Part shown: positions 9,250-18,385 of the stretch, in pieces | How the letters are laid out: each line of letters starts with the position of its first letter | Numbering within the stretch: the first letter of the stretch is position 1 | Assembly: GCA_964627605.1 (NCBI GenBank) | Contig: CAZVGZ010000001.1 | Location: 212,176-276,175, forward strand | Source of the DNA: CAZVGZ01 sp964627605 | GTDB lineage: Bacteria; Latescibacterota; MWCZ01; CAZVGZ01 | Reading direction: 5' to 3' | DNA length: 64,000 nt | The notes under the pieces: model-generated | Told to the model about the DNA's origin: nothing | Database searches by the model: none | Seen by the model: the letters and a program-made list of their open reading frames with translations, nothing else | Translations under genes and position numbers: made by a program

Positions 9250-10456
9250 CTAAAACTGATCGGCTGGCGGGAAGAACGCCGCCCGCACAGGGAACACAGC
9301 GTTTAGAAGCCGTTGCGCCGGTGTCGATACCTCAACGCCCTCGTCTTGGAGCACCATCTCCACCGGCCTGAATCCGACCACCAGTTCGGTGAGCGATTCC
9401 TGCGAGATGGCAACCACCTCACCAACATCTTCCGAAGAGCCGTTGCTTACAGCCAGACTTCCACCATCCTCCTTCAGCGCCACTCTTCCCAGCGGACACT
9501 CAAGCGTCAGGCCAACAGACGAACCGCTTTCTATACCGGCGGCAGACCAACGTCTTGACAGCTCAGGCGCGATCTTGATCAATCAGTGAGCCCATGTTGC
9601 ACATTCGCATCATGGGGCCGCCATTTACGTCTGTAGACCGGGACATCGACGCACGCTTGTTGTAGAAGATGTACCGGGCAAACCCACCATCTGACGGGCA
9701 GTTGACCTCAATAGATGGGCAGAGGTTCTTCTGGCCGTGTCGTTTTAGCAGCCCCAACATCGCCTCGTAAGCCTCAAGACGATCCTCGACAATCACTTCG
9801 CGACCGCTAGCTCCGCCCATACACGCGTAGCCCACAAGGTTATCGCCTTCCCAGATACCCAGCGGCAGATCGAGATGCTCGAAACGCCAGTGCCAGTTCC
9901 AGATCGACTCATCTCTGATGGGGGCCAGCGGGTAATCGCTGGTCATCCGATCGAACAGCGCAGCTATTTTTGGAATATCTTTGCGCCGGAGCTTCTTCTC
10001 CCGCAAATCTGGGGTGTCAGAGACCTCTATCTCATTGGTAGTCAGCGAAAGGTTCTCGCGGACTCTGGCGGTGCGGTAGCCAAACTTGTGATAGAAATTC
10101 CGAATACCGAAGAGCAGCGAGAGGTCAAAGCCATCGGCCTCCATAAACCTCACCACATCCTCCATCACCTGCGAGGAATACCCTTTTTTGGTGTGATCGC
10201 CGTGGGTCTCCACACACCCGATTCCCCCAATTCGCAGCGTTGCATCACCATACCTCACCGGCACATCGACAATAAGGACGTGGGAGATTATCTGACCATC
10301 TATTTTCAGGATTCTGGTGAGCTCAGGGCGGTTGTTCGGGTGCGCCTGCCATCTTCTCATCCAGTCCCTAAAGGGGAAATATCCCCCAAACACCCGACCT
10401 GTCAGATCGCCAATCTCTTCAAATTCGCGGCGGCTTGTGGGATGAGTTACCGGCAT
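9250..10456 (-). pseudogene. Eis-like GNAT acetyltransferase, frameshifted
   Basis: Two overlapping frames together make one Eis-type protein. 9563-10456 carries the tandem GNAT domains (for example IGGIGCVETHGDHTKKGYSS, the acetyl-CoA loop region). 9250-9582 carries the C-terminal sterol-carrier-like domain (IKIAPELSRRW onward). The first frame ends GSLIDQDRA and then a stop. The second frame continues from the same bases as LIKIAPELSRRW, which is what family members show after the GSLI-like segment. One extra base near 9570-9585 explains the break. It is either a recent inactivating indel or a sequence error; both halves are otherwise clean. Confidence 0.82.
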
Positions 10457-10502
10457 GTTAGCTCAATCCTAATGTGTGGAATTTCTGATCTGTGGGTTTT
10501 TC

Positions 10503-11027
10503 TCAAGCCACCCGTGAGAGCAGGTCGTAGCTTTCGGAATCAAGTTTGCTCATGTCAGGCACTTCAAACCGGTTGCCATCCACGTCGGTTATCAGCAGCC
10601 GCGTGGCGCTTAAGTAGTGTGCATTGTCCCTCATGTGCCGCACTACAAACTCCCTGCGCCCCCGATCGGTCTCCACAGTCCAGTACGTCGCCCCAAACTC
10701 CTCGCGCATCGACTCAATTCTATGAACTATCGTCGTAAAGTAGCGGCGCGTCAGTTCGGCCTGGACGATTTTGTAAGACTCATCATCCAGCTCCATTGGC
10801 TCGACAATCACCCCCAAATCCTCGATCCGTCCCACCAGGATGCCGATATAGCGGTTGGGCTCTGTCAGCGGAAAAGTTCTCACAATCTGCACATCAAGAA
10901 AAGTCTGTTTCCCCTCAAACTCAGCCCTCAGCCGGTTGTGAGGATCACAAAACAGTCGCACTGATTTGGGGTCGAGCGCTTTGCCCACCAGACGAGGTGG
11001 TTGAATCGCTGCCTTTGGAGTTTCCAC
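10503..11027 (-). CDS. DUF1854-family protein
   Basis: 174 residues, predicted soluble. The C-terminal half (about 105-170) has the DUF1854 pattern, including RREFVVRHMRDNAHYLS, LLITDVDGNRFEVPDMSKLD and the final DSESYDLLSRV. DUF1854 proteins are often found beside cyanophycin metabolism genes or ABC exporters, but neither is seen next to this copy. No catalytic residues can be proposed. It is independent of its neighbours, with a 46-bp gap to the GNAT gene. Confidence 0.75.
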   Translation of the reverse strand: METPKAAIQPPRLVGKALDPKSVRLFCDPHNRLRAEFEGKQTFLDVQIVRTFPLTEPNRYIGILVGRIEDLGVIVEPMELDDESYKIVQAELTRRYFTTIVHRIESMREEFGATYWTVETDRGRREFVVRHMRDNAHYLSATRLLITDVDGNRFEVPDMSKLDSESYDLLSRVA

Positions 11028-11165
11028 AAAAACCCTCTCCCACTATAGTTAGCTGCCGAAAAATAGATCAGGAATCAACAACACCATAAAATAAGCCGCC
11101 GGTCCGGTTCTGGGCAACGGCGGCATGGTAATCTGACGGCGACAATTCACCGAATCAGCCTGGGT

Positions 11166-11715
11166 CTACAGGTCAAACGTCCCGTCTGGCACATCACCCC
11201 CAAACTTAAGTTCTCCATAGCTGTAAAACTCATATCGCCGACCTTCTTGGTCGAACGTCTCAAGCTGCATAGCCAACTCTAACCCTCTGTCCACCCACAA
11301 CTTCGCCCGCATAAACCATCGACCATCAAGCTCTTGGCTAAAACTCGCCTCCCAAACCCTACACGCCCGTCCGCTCACCATTTCGTCCGGCAATCCGCCG
11401 ATGGTAACAATGCTATCTCTAAAACTGCGAGTCATCTTCTTCCCTGAAGTCAAAGAGAATGTCCACGCCACGTTCGATAATCAGCGTATCCTCCGCATGC
11501 ACCGTAACGGGCGCGTCGATCAGATACAGCCCCCCGGTAGCCAGAGTGGTAACCCCGTCACTAAGAACAAGCCGTTTGGGGCATTGCGGTGTCGCCTGTG
11601 TGAGCTCGAACGCAGCCAAAATAATCAAGCCGCAAAAAAGCCTCCAACGCCATACGTCCAGCGTCATTCTTCGTCCCTCTCCAGCCCCCCAAACGCGATC
11701 ACACATCAGGCGCAA
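11166..11715 (-). pseudogene. LolA-like secreted protein, probable frameshift
   Basis: Frame one (11419-11715) gives a signal peptide (RLFCGLIILAAFELTQA) and a start of mature protein with GGLYLIDAPVTVHAED. Frame two (11166-11471) continues with a beta-rich C-terminus containing AKLWVDRGLELAMQLETFD and ending VPDGTFDL. That ending is common in outer-membrane lipoprotein-sorting (LolA/DUF4412-like) proteins. A single extra base in the overlap at 11419-11471 would join them. The family assignment is tentative. It could instead be two short genes, but frame two has no convincing start. Confidence 0.55.
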
Positions 11716-11723
11716 TCCATCTA

Positions 11724-12788
11724 CTACTCATCAAGCGGCAATGTGACCTCCCACCCCAATTCCGATGAACGGTATACCGCCAGAATAAGCTCCACCGCTT
11801 TGCGAGCGCTCGTTCCAGGGACCAGCGGCTGGCGGTCATTCCTGATAGCATCGGCCATATCCCGCACCTGGATCACATGTCCCCTAAGTCCGAACGCTTG
11901 CGGGTCCCCAGCCATCGCATCGGGAGCCTCATCTTCCTCAATTTCTAACTCGACATTCTCGGCGTGACCATCCTCTTCAGAGGTGACCGCCCACCGTTTG
12001 ATGGTCGGGTCTTCGAGTATCACGGTACCGTTCTCGCCATGAAGCTCCAGTCGCGTCGCCTCACCGGGGTTGCACGATGTCGTCCCTTCGAGCACCCCCC
12101 ATGCGCCGCTCTTGAACGTCAAAATCGCCACCGCCGTGTCTTCCACAGGGATGCGACGGGTTTTCGGAGCCGCTTTGGCATACACTTTTTCCACATCGCC
12201 CATGATCCACAGAAGAAGATCAATCCCATGAACGCCCTGATTCATCAATGCGCCGCCGCCATCAAGCTCCCAGGTTCCGCGCCACCCTGCGCTGTCGTAG
12301 TAGGCCTGACTGCGGTAATATTTGAGATAGGCATCACCCATTACCATTTTGCCCAGCTCGCCGTTCTTCACCGCCTCTCTGACTCTGATCGAAGCGCTGG
12401 TGGTCCGCCGCTGAAAAATGCATCCGAGCTTCACTCCAGCATCATCGCAGGCCGATATCATAGCGTCGATCTGAGGCAGCGTGATCGCCATCGGTTTCTC
12501 GGTGAGGACGTTCACCCCCGCCCCCGCCGCCGCCACTGCAATCTCTGAGTGAATGCCCGACGGCGCGCAGATCGATACCACATCAAGGCTCGCCTGCGAA
12601 AACATCTCTTGGTAGTCGCCAAAGACTGTATCCACCCCAAAATCCTCGGCGAATGTTCTGGTATTTTCAGGCACGATATCACAGACGGCCGAGAGCTCTA
12701 TGCCGTCAGAGTGTGTGATCGCCTTGGCGTGCCACGGGGCGATGACCCCGCATCCAACAATACCCCAACGAAGCGGTGTGTCAGCCAT
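11724..12788 (-). CDS. Gfo/Idh/MocA-family oxidoreductase
   Basis: 354 residues. An N-terminal Rossmann fold starts with WGIVGCGVIAPWHAKAI (residues 8-24). The family EKP motif lies in NVLTEKPMAI (about 93-102). The C-terminal substrate domain contains GGGALMNQGVHGIDLLLW, with the His/Asp typical of myo-inositol dehydrogenase-like and related sugar oxidoreductases. It would oxidise a sugar or cyclitol with NAD(P); the substrate cannot be told. It lies 9 bp upstream of the broken LolA-like gene. Confidence 0.93.
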   Translation of the reverse strand: MADTPLRWGIVGCGVIAPWHAKAITHSDGIELSAVCDIVPENTRTFAEDFGVDTVFGDYQEMFSQASLDVVSICAPSGIHSEIAVAAAGAGVNVLTEKPMAITLPQIDAMISACDDAGVKLGCIFQRRTTSASIRVREAVKNGELGKMVMGDAYLKYYRSQAYYDSAGWRGTWELDGGGALMNQGVHGIDLLLWIMGDVEKVYAKAAPKTRRIPVEDTAVAILTFKSGAWGVLEGTTSCNPGEATRLELHGENGTVILEDPTIKRWAVTSEEDGHAENVELEIEEDEAPDAMAGDPQAFGLRGHVIQVRDMADAIRNDRQPLVPGTSARKAVELILAVYRSSELGWEVTLPLDE

Positions 12789-12870
12789 CTGTCAGTACCT
12801 GTGTTTTTAGGGGGATTAGATCACTCGCGCTATCGGGAACAATGAGCGCACAGAAACCACGCCTGGCAAG

Positions 12871-12904
12871 GGGTAGACCCAAAGTGTCATCTAGGAGTCT
12901 ACCC
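12871..12904. terminator. Hairpin between tolC-like gene and oxidoreductase
   Basis: Perfect 8-bp arms GGGTAGAC (12871-12878) and GTCTACCC (12897-12904) lie in the 140-bp gap after the TolC stop. A T-rich tract is weak on either strand, so this may be a rho-independent terminator for the TolC gene or only an mRNA 3' structure. Confidence 0.4.
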
Positions 12905-12928
12905 GTGGCGCGAACAGGAGGAACCGGT

Positions 12929-14434
12929 CTACTCTATGATAATTCCCCGATCAGCGAGGATAGAGCCGGTGGTTTTGGCGATATCCGTGAGGGCGTTTTG
13001 ATAGTCGATCACCGCGTCGAGATGGGTGTTTCTCTCACGGGCCAAATCCTGCTCAATCTGAAGCACCTCATAGTTGGTCGCAAGTCCAAGCCTCAAGCGC
13101 TCCTTCTCCGCGGCGAGTTGGGTCTCTGCCAGTCGCACCGCCTCTGATGCCGCCTCAATAGTCCGCTGCGCCGAGACGAACTTCCTCACGGCGGTCCTCA
13201 CCTCTGCGAAAATCTGCTGCTCCAGCGCTTGCCTGGTTAGCTCGCTTCGTCTGATCTCCACTCTTGAGTTGGCCAAACGGGTTTTGGCGTCCCGGTTGCC
13301 CAAAGGCATACTGAAAATAAGTGAGCCAGACCAGTTCTGGAACTGCGCAGTCACCAGCTCATCAGTTCCCTCACCTATGTCGTCGCCACTGTCATCGAGG
13401 TTCAGCGACACGACAGCATTGAGCTGTGGCTTGAGCCTGTCTTTACTCATAGCCACCGCTATCTCCAAGCGCCGGTGAGCAAGAAGGTGCCGCTGATACT
13501 CAGGGCGGTTGGCCAGAGCCGACGCGATAAGGTTGTCCAGGTCGGGTTGTGCCGATCCCAATGAAGGATCGTCCAGCGGAATCACGGCGGCATCCCAAAG
13601 TTCGGCGTTGTCGACCAGGTTGGTGCGCTGCTTGAGGAGGTCTTCAGCACCTCTGACCGCCGTTGCGCTGGAGATGCTGTCCACGCGGGCGTTCGCCACC
13701 CCAACCTCAGCGCTAAGAATCTCTGTTCGGGCCTTCGCTCCAGCGGAGACTCGAATGCGGGTCTGCACTAGCAGTTCTTGTGCGCTCTCAAGCCGCAGCA
13801 TCTGGACAGCAGCAGCCTCGCGGGTTTTTACGAGGCTCCAGTAGGCCTCCTCCACCTCAACCATCGTAGTTATAGTTCGCTCCCGCAGCCGCTGGTTCGA
13901 TTCCTCCAAGTTCAATCGACTCACGCGGATATCGCTCTCAGTTGGCAACCGCCCGAAGCCCCGCATAAGAGGCTGAGTCATGTCTACCGTGACGGAGTTG
14001 TGGTATAACGCGCCGCTCTCTCGATGGGTCCTGGAGCTGGAGATCGCACCGCTAAACTCGGCTCCCCACCACATCTTGCGCCTTATCCTTGCGGTCAGAG
14101 ACTGTCGGTTCGATTTCGCAACAGTGCGTTCGGGTACGTAGGTGACATTACCCGCACTGTCCGCGATCTGCACAAAATCCCCGCCTGGCGACTTGCTGTA
14201 GGAACCCTGAGTCGTTATAGACAGGTTGGGGTCGTAGATCGAAAGGCTTCTGGTGATGTCTGATTTGGCGTCATCATTAAAGAGACGCGTCTGCTGAAGC
14301 GCAATGTTCTTGTCTAGCGCCATTTTGACGCAGTCCTCTAGCGTCAGAGCCACCTGTGGCCTTTTGGGTTGCTGGGCAGACGCTATGCTCATGGCTACGA
14401 GCAGTGCGGCACACACTGTTAGTAGACCCGACAC
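12929..14434 (-). CDS. TolC-family outer-membrane efflux channel
   Basis: 501 residues from GTG. The signal peptide ends near SIASA-QQ (about residue 21). The mature protein has two OEP repeats rich in long amphipathic helices. LTLEDCVKMALDKNIALQQ at about 31-49 is the typical opening, and ALEQQIFAEVRTAVRKF lies in the second repeat. It would form the outer-membrane duct of a tripartite exporter. The MacB-like permease remnants directly upstream on the same strand (14683-16002) suggest this was part of a MacAB-TolC-type set whose inner-membrane part has decayed. No membrane-fusion protein is seen. Confidence 0.92.
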   Translation of the reverse strand: MSGLLTVCAALLVAMSIASAQQPKRPQVALTLEDCVKMALDKNIALQQTRLFNDDAKSDITRSLSIYDPNLSITTQGSYSKSPGGDFVQIADSAGNVTYVPERTVAKSNRQSLTARIRRKMWWGAEFSGAISSSRTHRESGALYHNSVTVDMTQPLMRGFGRLPTESDIRVSRLNLEESNQRLRERTITTMVEVEEAYWSLVKTREAAAVQMLRLESAQELLVQTRIRVSAGAKARTEILSAEVGVANARVDSISSATAVRGAEDLLKQRTNLVDNAELWDAAVIPLDDPSLGSAQPDLDNLIASALANRPEYQRHLLAHRRLEIAVAMSKDRLKPQLNAVVSLNLDDSGDDIGEGTDELVTAQFQNWSGSLIFSMPLGNRDAKTRLANSRVEIRRSELTRQALEQQIFAEVRTAVRKFVSAQRTIEAASEAVRLAETQLAAEKERLRLGLATNYEVLQIEQDLARERNTHLDAVIDYQNALTDIAKTTGSILADRGIIIE

Positions 14435-14682
14435 AACCGATCCTTCCGTTTCGTGCAGTCGTCGGCGACGAATCGCCTCACGGTTCTCAAGTAGGTTCGC
14501 TGGCGTTGATGAGACGATCTGACGAACACATCAAAGTGGTTCCCCAAAAAGTCTGACTCAAAGCACAATCCCAATGTTACGCAAAAGCAACCGTTTTTGC
14601 GTACGGTACGCTACCTCTAACATGTTACATGTGTAGCACCGTGTCAACTCTCCACCAATCAGTCGCAGGTGGTCGCTCTGCT

Positions 14683-15695
14683 CTAGCGACTTCCAAGAGC
14701 CCTCACAGGATCGAGTCTCGACGCCCTCGCCGCTGGATAGATTCCGAATACCAGGCCCACAGCGACGGCTGCACCGAAACCCATCAACATTGATCCTGTC
14801 TTTATGGTCGTCACCCAACCGAACGTGTCAGTCGCCAATCCAGCTACAGCCACTCCCAACAACCCTCCGAGAGCACAGATCGCAGTCGATTCTAAGGCGA
14901 ACTGCAAGAGTATGGCACCCTCTGTCGCTCCAAGCGCTTTTCTAAGCCCGATCTCTGGCGTCCGCTCGGTTACGTTGATAAGCATAATATTTCATCACAA
15001 CCACACCGCCCACCACCAGGCTGACAACACCGATGACCATCAGAAGCTGCTCAAACGTGGTCGTCGCCGCCACTTTCAATATCAAGTCCTGCGAAGAGTC
15101 TTGAATTCTGAAATCGTCTTTCTCACCTAGCTCAATAGATCGCGACTGGCGCATGGTGCGTTCGATCTGTGTCGCAACTCCGATAATGGCCTCTGGATCG
15201 GAAACCTGCACGTAGATTGAAGTCAACCCGGGGGAGCGCAATGTTCGCCCGATCGCCGACTCCAAAGGTATTATAATCTGACTACCAACACAGCCAAAAT
15301 TGCCGTTTGGACCTTTCGCTGCTGCAACTCCAACGACTTCAAACCGCACACCGCTAATGCGTATCGTCTCTCCCACCAGATGCTCTCCCAAGCCTAATGT
15401 TTCAGCTGTACCTATCCCCACTACAGCGACCCGTCTGCGGTCTTCTGCATCGGTGTCGGTGAAAAAACGCCCAGCTAAAAGTTCGCGGCGATACAGCGAA
15501 AAAAAATCCGCCCATATGGCTATCACTGTGGGTCTGATCTGATGAGTGCCAAAAACCGTCAAACTCCAGTCAGGCGCCTGAGGAACGATGTAGTTAACGC
15601 CAGTATTAGTCTCTTCGAGGGCGAGGACATCGTCCATTGTGAGGTTTCTCCACCGGTTGCTCCGGATGGTCAGGAACGTTGTCTTGCCCCAAGCG
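14683..15695 (-). pseudogene. MacB-like ABC permease, N-terminally truncated and frameshifted
   Basis: 14942-15637 encodes the periplasmic MacB domain (LLAGRFFTDTDAEDRRRVAVVG) and the start of membrane helix 2, then runs out of frame at GGVVVMK. 14683-14985 in the next frame resumes with LINVTERTPEIGLRKALGAT and the last two helices, ending RLDPVRALGSR. The expected N-terminus (first helix) is missing: upstream of 15637 one frame reads FLTIRSNRWRNLT, the start of a MacB periplasmic domain, and then joins another permease fragment. No ATPase gene is present. It looks like a decayed gene rather than a sequencing slip. Confidence 0.8.
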
Positions 15696-16002
15696 CTTTT
15701 CTAAGACCGATCTCTTTGGTTCGCTCGCTCACAGTAGCCAACATCACCGTCATGACGCCGATGCCACCGACCAAAAGACGCACAGCCGTGACACCAAGAA
15801 GGAAGTCGCCGAAATTGCGGGCGACATCGGCCTCCATCTCCATCATTTCCGATTCGTTTCGAATTGCGAAGGTGTTCTTTTCGCCTGGGGTCAAGCCGCG
15901 CTCAGCCCTCAGAATCGTCTCAATCTCCTTGGCCGCGTCGAGAACCCTCGCCTCAGAAGTGGCGGTAATCCTCACGAATCGAACTGCTAGAATTGGCAAC
16001 AA
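15670..16002 (-). pseudogene. Second MacB-like permease fragment
   Basis: 110 residues matching the end of a MacB periplasmic domain (GLTPGEKNTFAIRNESE), helix 2 (LLVGGIGVMTVML) and the conserved SERTKEIGLRKALGAR. The fragment then ends. Its KALGAR segment is a near-duplicate of the one at 14930-14985, so two paralogous permeases stood in tandem and a deletion joined the middle of one to the start of the other near 15690. Its own upstream side runs into sensor-kinase sequence near 15990. Confidence 0.78.
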
Positions 16003-16513
16003 CCGGTACTACGCGGCGAGGTCGGGGATTGGGCATGGGCAGGAGGATGGTCAAATGATCCGAGCCGGAATCGTTATGCAGGTCGGTGAAGATTGGCTTC
16101 TTTATCTCTAAGACCCTTTTGACCAGGGGTATCTCGTGCGTCGATACAACGTCTGCATCGACGTCGCCGACTACCAGTCTGAGGGTTGCGTGCCGATCAT
16201 ACACTAATCCCACGGTGAAGTCAGGCAGATGTTTCTGCTGCTCAACAATCCAGTCCTCCGCAAACTAAGGCAACGCTGGATCAGCGGCGTCGTCGAGCGC
16301 ACCCTGTATTACTGCGGCCAACGTGTGGGCGATAACCTGCGCATCCCCTATACGCTCTCGTCGCCACGACGCTATCTCTCTGATCTTCAGGTCGGCGATG
16401 GCTGACAGTTCATCCCATGCCTCGCGGCGAAACGCTCGCTTCTGGTGCTGATGGAAAACAACGCCAGTAACGACTATTCCCGCCACAAGCGCAGCGAAAA
16501 CGCCGAGTAGATT
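15953..16513 (-). pseudogene. Sensor histidine kinase, N-terminal remnant with internal TAG
   Basis: One reading frame runs from a membrane helix (residues LLGVFAALVAGIVVTGVVF) through WRRERIGDAQVIAH to DPALP, meets TAG at 16265-16267, and continues in the same frame with FAEDWIVEQQKHLPDF and KPIFTDLHNDSGSDHLTILL. This is the extracytoplasmic sensor layout of multi-domain histidine kinases. The kinase core is gone: the frame loses similarity near 15990, where MacB-like sequence begins. Nothing supports expression. Confidence 0.7.
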
Positions 16514-16624
16514 TCAGGGAGAATAGAGAGCTTGGCGCGAAGGTCCAGATGACGACATGAAAAAGTCCTCAGGTTGAGAACGCCTAACCGCTAGACCCGT
16601 TGGGGCTCTAGTGCGGCTAGCGAA

Positions 16625-16790
16625 TCAGGTCTGTGTCGGCTCTGTCAGTTGGTGATGATTGGAACCGCTAACGAGCGTAAGCAAAAATAGTGCCGCCAGA
16701 CAGCCTCCACCATGGCCAAGAAAAGTGAAGTTAACGATCGCTCCGGCGACGCTATTTTGGGCCGCCTCCACAAGGAATGAATTTCGCTAG
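16625..16790 (-). pseudogene. Short membrane-protein remnant, possibly rhomboid-like
   Basis: The 16514-16820 gap holds no complete gene. On the minus strand one frame reads AQNSVAGAIVNFTFLGHGGG followed by a hydrophobic stretch and a TGA at 16625-16627. The FLGHxGG pattern in a membrane helix recalls the last helix of rhomboid proteases, but the piece is too short to assign firmly. Confidence 0.3.
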
Positions 16791-16820
16791 GTTCTATCTC
16801 TTTACGCCTTCCGCGGTCTA

Positions 16821-17063
16821 TCAGTATATCGTACCTGGTGGATCATTCTCTCCGGGCGGCTCTGCAAGTTCCAAAATTGTGAGGTTGTCAAACCGCTCTG
16901 CCAACCATACCGCCTGGGTTGCCCCTTCATCGGGCGAATACCATGCCGATGGATAGCGGGGTCCCGCTACATTGAGCGCAGCCTGGACAGACGGATTAGG
17001 TGTAACCCATTCCAGCCCATTCCAAACGGCTAAATCAGTGCCCCATTGTATACGTGTCGGCAT
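16821..17063 (-). CDS. Hypothetical protein, 80 residues
   Basis: Not recognised. It is acidic and aromatic-rich (WGTDLAVWNGLEWVTPNP), with no signal peptide or membrane segment. Its ATG shares bases with the TGA of the preceding 35-codon frame (TGATG), the arrangement of translationally coupled genes. It is the third or fourth gene downstream of the PspA-like gene in the same direction. It could instead be the C-terminal half of a split protein whose first half is the 35-codon frame. Confidence 0.45.
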   Translation of the reverse strand: MPTRIQWGTDLAVWNGLEWVTPNPSVQAALNVAGPRYPSAWYSPDEGATQAVWLAERFDNLTILELAEPPGENDPPGTIY

Positions 17064-17170
17064 CAGTCGGGTGCCGCTTCTCTGCGGATTAATCGCAGTA
17101 CAAACTCAAAATGATCTGGGTCTTCGACTGCGAATGCTACAGGGTCGTCAAATAGATATTGCATACCCAT
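17063..17170 (-). CDS. Hypothetical small protein, 35 residues
   Basis: ATG at 17170 opens a frame reading MGMQYLFDDPVAFAVEDPDH and ending RREAAPD-TGA. The composition is protein-like (acidic, aromatic). It starts 18 bp after the PspA-like gene ends and is coupled by TGATG to the next frame. Not recognised; it may be the N-terminal part of a protein broken at 17063. Confidence 0.4.
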   Translation of the reverse strand: MGMQYLFDDPVAFAVEDPDHFEFVLRLIRREAAPD

Positions 17171-17187
17171 CGCGTTTATCTCTCCGC

Positions 17188-17883
17188 CTATGTGTTTGCC
17201 GACGCCTCAGAACCACCTTTTCTGGCGAGCAGAGAATCCAGTGCCGCAGAGCCGCCACTGTTGCCCAACGCAGCTTCGGTAGCCTCCTCAAGCGAGTCGC
17301 CTGACGACTCCCGCTCCAGGTCAGTGGCTGCCGACGCAGAATCCATCTGATGCTGCAGCCTGTTGCGACGATCCTGTATCCGCTGAAGCGCTGTTGACTC
17401 CCCATGCGCCAAGGTGCTTCTTGCGGTGTTGGTTGCTTTGACTACTGAATCCATGGACGCGATGAGTTGTCGATCGTTTTTCGCCTGGCGAATCCGGTCC
17501 TGAATCTCGCTCAACCGGGTCCGCAGCGTCCGCTCCATTTCGTCCTGAGTTGCCAGCATCCCCTGCTGAACCGCGATCTGCTCGGCTGCGTGCTGCGCCT
17601 CCTGGGCGTTGCGTTCGGCAAGCTCGCGTTCGTCTTTCTGGGCTAGAGCGACAGCCCGACCCTCATACTGGGCCTGCTGTGTCTCAAGCTCGGTGGTCCG
17701 CCGCTTTATTCCGGCAATCGTCGCCTTCACCTCACCCAAGCTACCCATCACACGGTGCTCGTCCGCCTCCGCCTCCTTGATATCCACATCTGTCAACTCA
17801 ACCTCTTTGCCCGCCTCCAGATTCGTAATAACCGCTTCGCCTTGAGCTTTGCCCAGGCGTAGCACTCTACTCAAAAACCCCAT
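17188..17883 (-). CDS. PspA/IM30-family protein
   Basis: 231 residues starting MGFLSRVLRLGKAQGEAVI, the amphipathic membrane-binding N-terminal helix of the family. Residues about 40-190 form long coiled coils rich in Gln, Glu and Arg. The C-terminal 40 residues are Gly/Ser-rich. The length is close to E. coli PspA (222) and to the YjfJ-type paralogue. The protein would bind and stabilise stressed membranes. Its neighbour upstream is a small YbjN-like protein, a pairing that recalls the yjfI-yjfJ arrangement in enterobacteria. Confidence 0.85.
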   Translation of the reverse strand: MGFLSRVLRLGKAQGEAVITNLEAGKEVELTDVDIKEAEADEHRVMGSLGEVKATIAGIKRRTTELETQQAQYEGRAVALAQKDERELAERNAQEAQHAAEQIAVQQGMLATQDEMERTLRTRLSEIQDRIRQAKNDRQLIASMDSVVKATNTARSTLAHGESTALQRIQDRRNRLQHQMDSASAATDLERESSGDSLEEATEAALGNSGGSAALDSLLARKGGSEASANT

Positions 17884-17971
17884 GTAACCTCCAGTGGCTT
17901 ATCCCGCCGGTTGGTCCAGCAGGCCGCCATACCCGCATGCCGTTCACTCGGCGCTCAATGCCCGTTCTGCA

Positions 17972-18385
17972 TCAAGCCGCAGAGCTACCTGCAAGCGCGT
18001 TGTCTAGTTGGACTATCGCCAACATCATCGATTTGATCGCGGCGATAAGTTCGTTTGCGTCAAGGTTCTCCGCCTCCAGATTTTCCATAATGAAGACGTG
18101 TCCTTGGTCGGTGTAAAAAGCCCCGTGTACGGTTTGGCCATTCAGTGTCAACAGCCTCTCGTAGAACGGTTCACGCCCCTTGTTGGGGACTTGCGCCACA
18201 TCTGCGAAAATCGAGATCACGTGGGGCTCAGCGTCGATAATCAGAATGATTCCTGTTTCCGGATCCTCAACGGAAAAAATGTCCGGCTGGTCGCGGCGCA
18301 CTATCAGGTCCGGGATTTCGAGCAGAATCGCCTGAACGGTGTCGGCGTTTTTCAGCTCTTCCTCAGACGGCGTCCGATCGGTCAT
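17972..18385 (-). CDS. YbjN/DUF2170-like small protein
   Basis: 137 residues, acidic and soluble. Alternating strands and a helix pattern (GIILIIDAEPHVISIFADVA, then AFYTDQGHVFIMENLEAENL) suggest the CesT/YbjN-type fold of small chaperone-like proteins. A mainly helical C-terminus follows (ELIAAIKSMMLAIVQLDNAL). It sits 88 bp upstream of the PspA-like gene on the same strand. In enterobacteria a DUF2170 protein (YjfI) precedes the PspA paralogue YjfJ, so a similar partnership is likely. The exact family is uncertain. Confidence 0.55.
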   Translation of the reverse strand: MTDRTPSEEELKNADTVQAILLEIPDLIVRRDQPDIFSVEDPETGIILIIDAEPHVISIFADVAQVPNKGREPFYERLLTLNGQTVHGAFYTDQGHVFIMENLEAENLDANELIAAIKSMMLAIVQLDNALAGSSAA

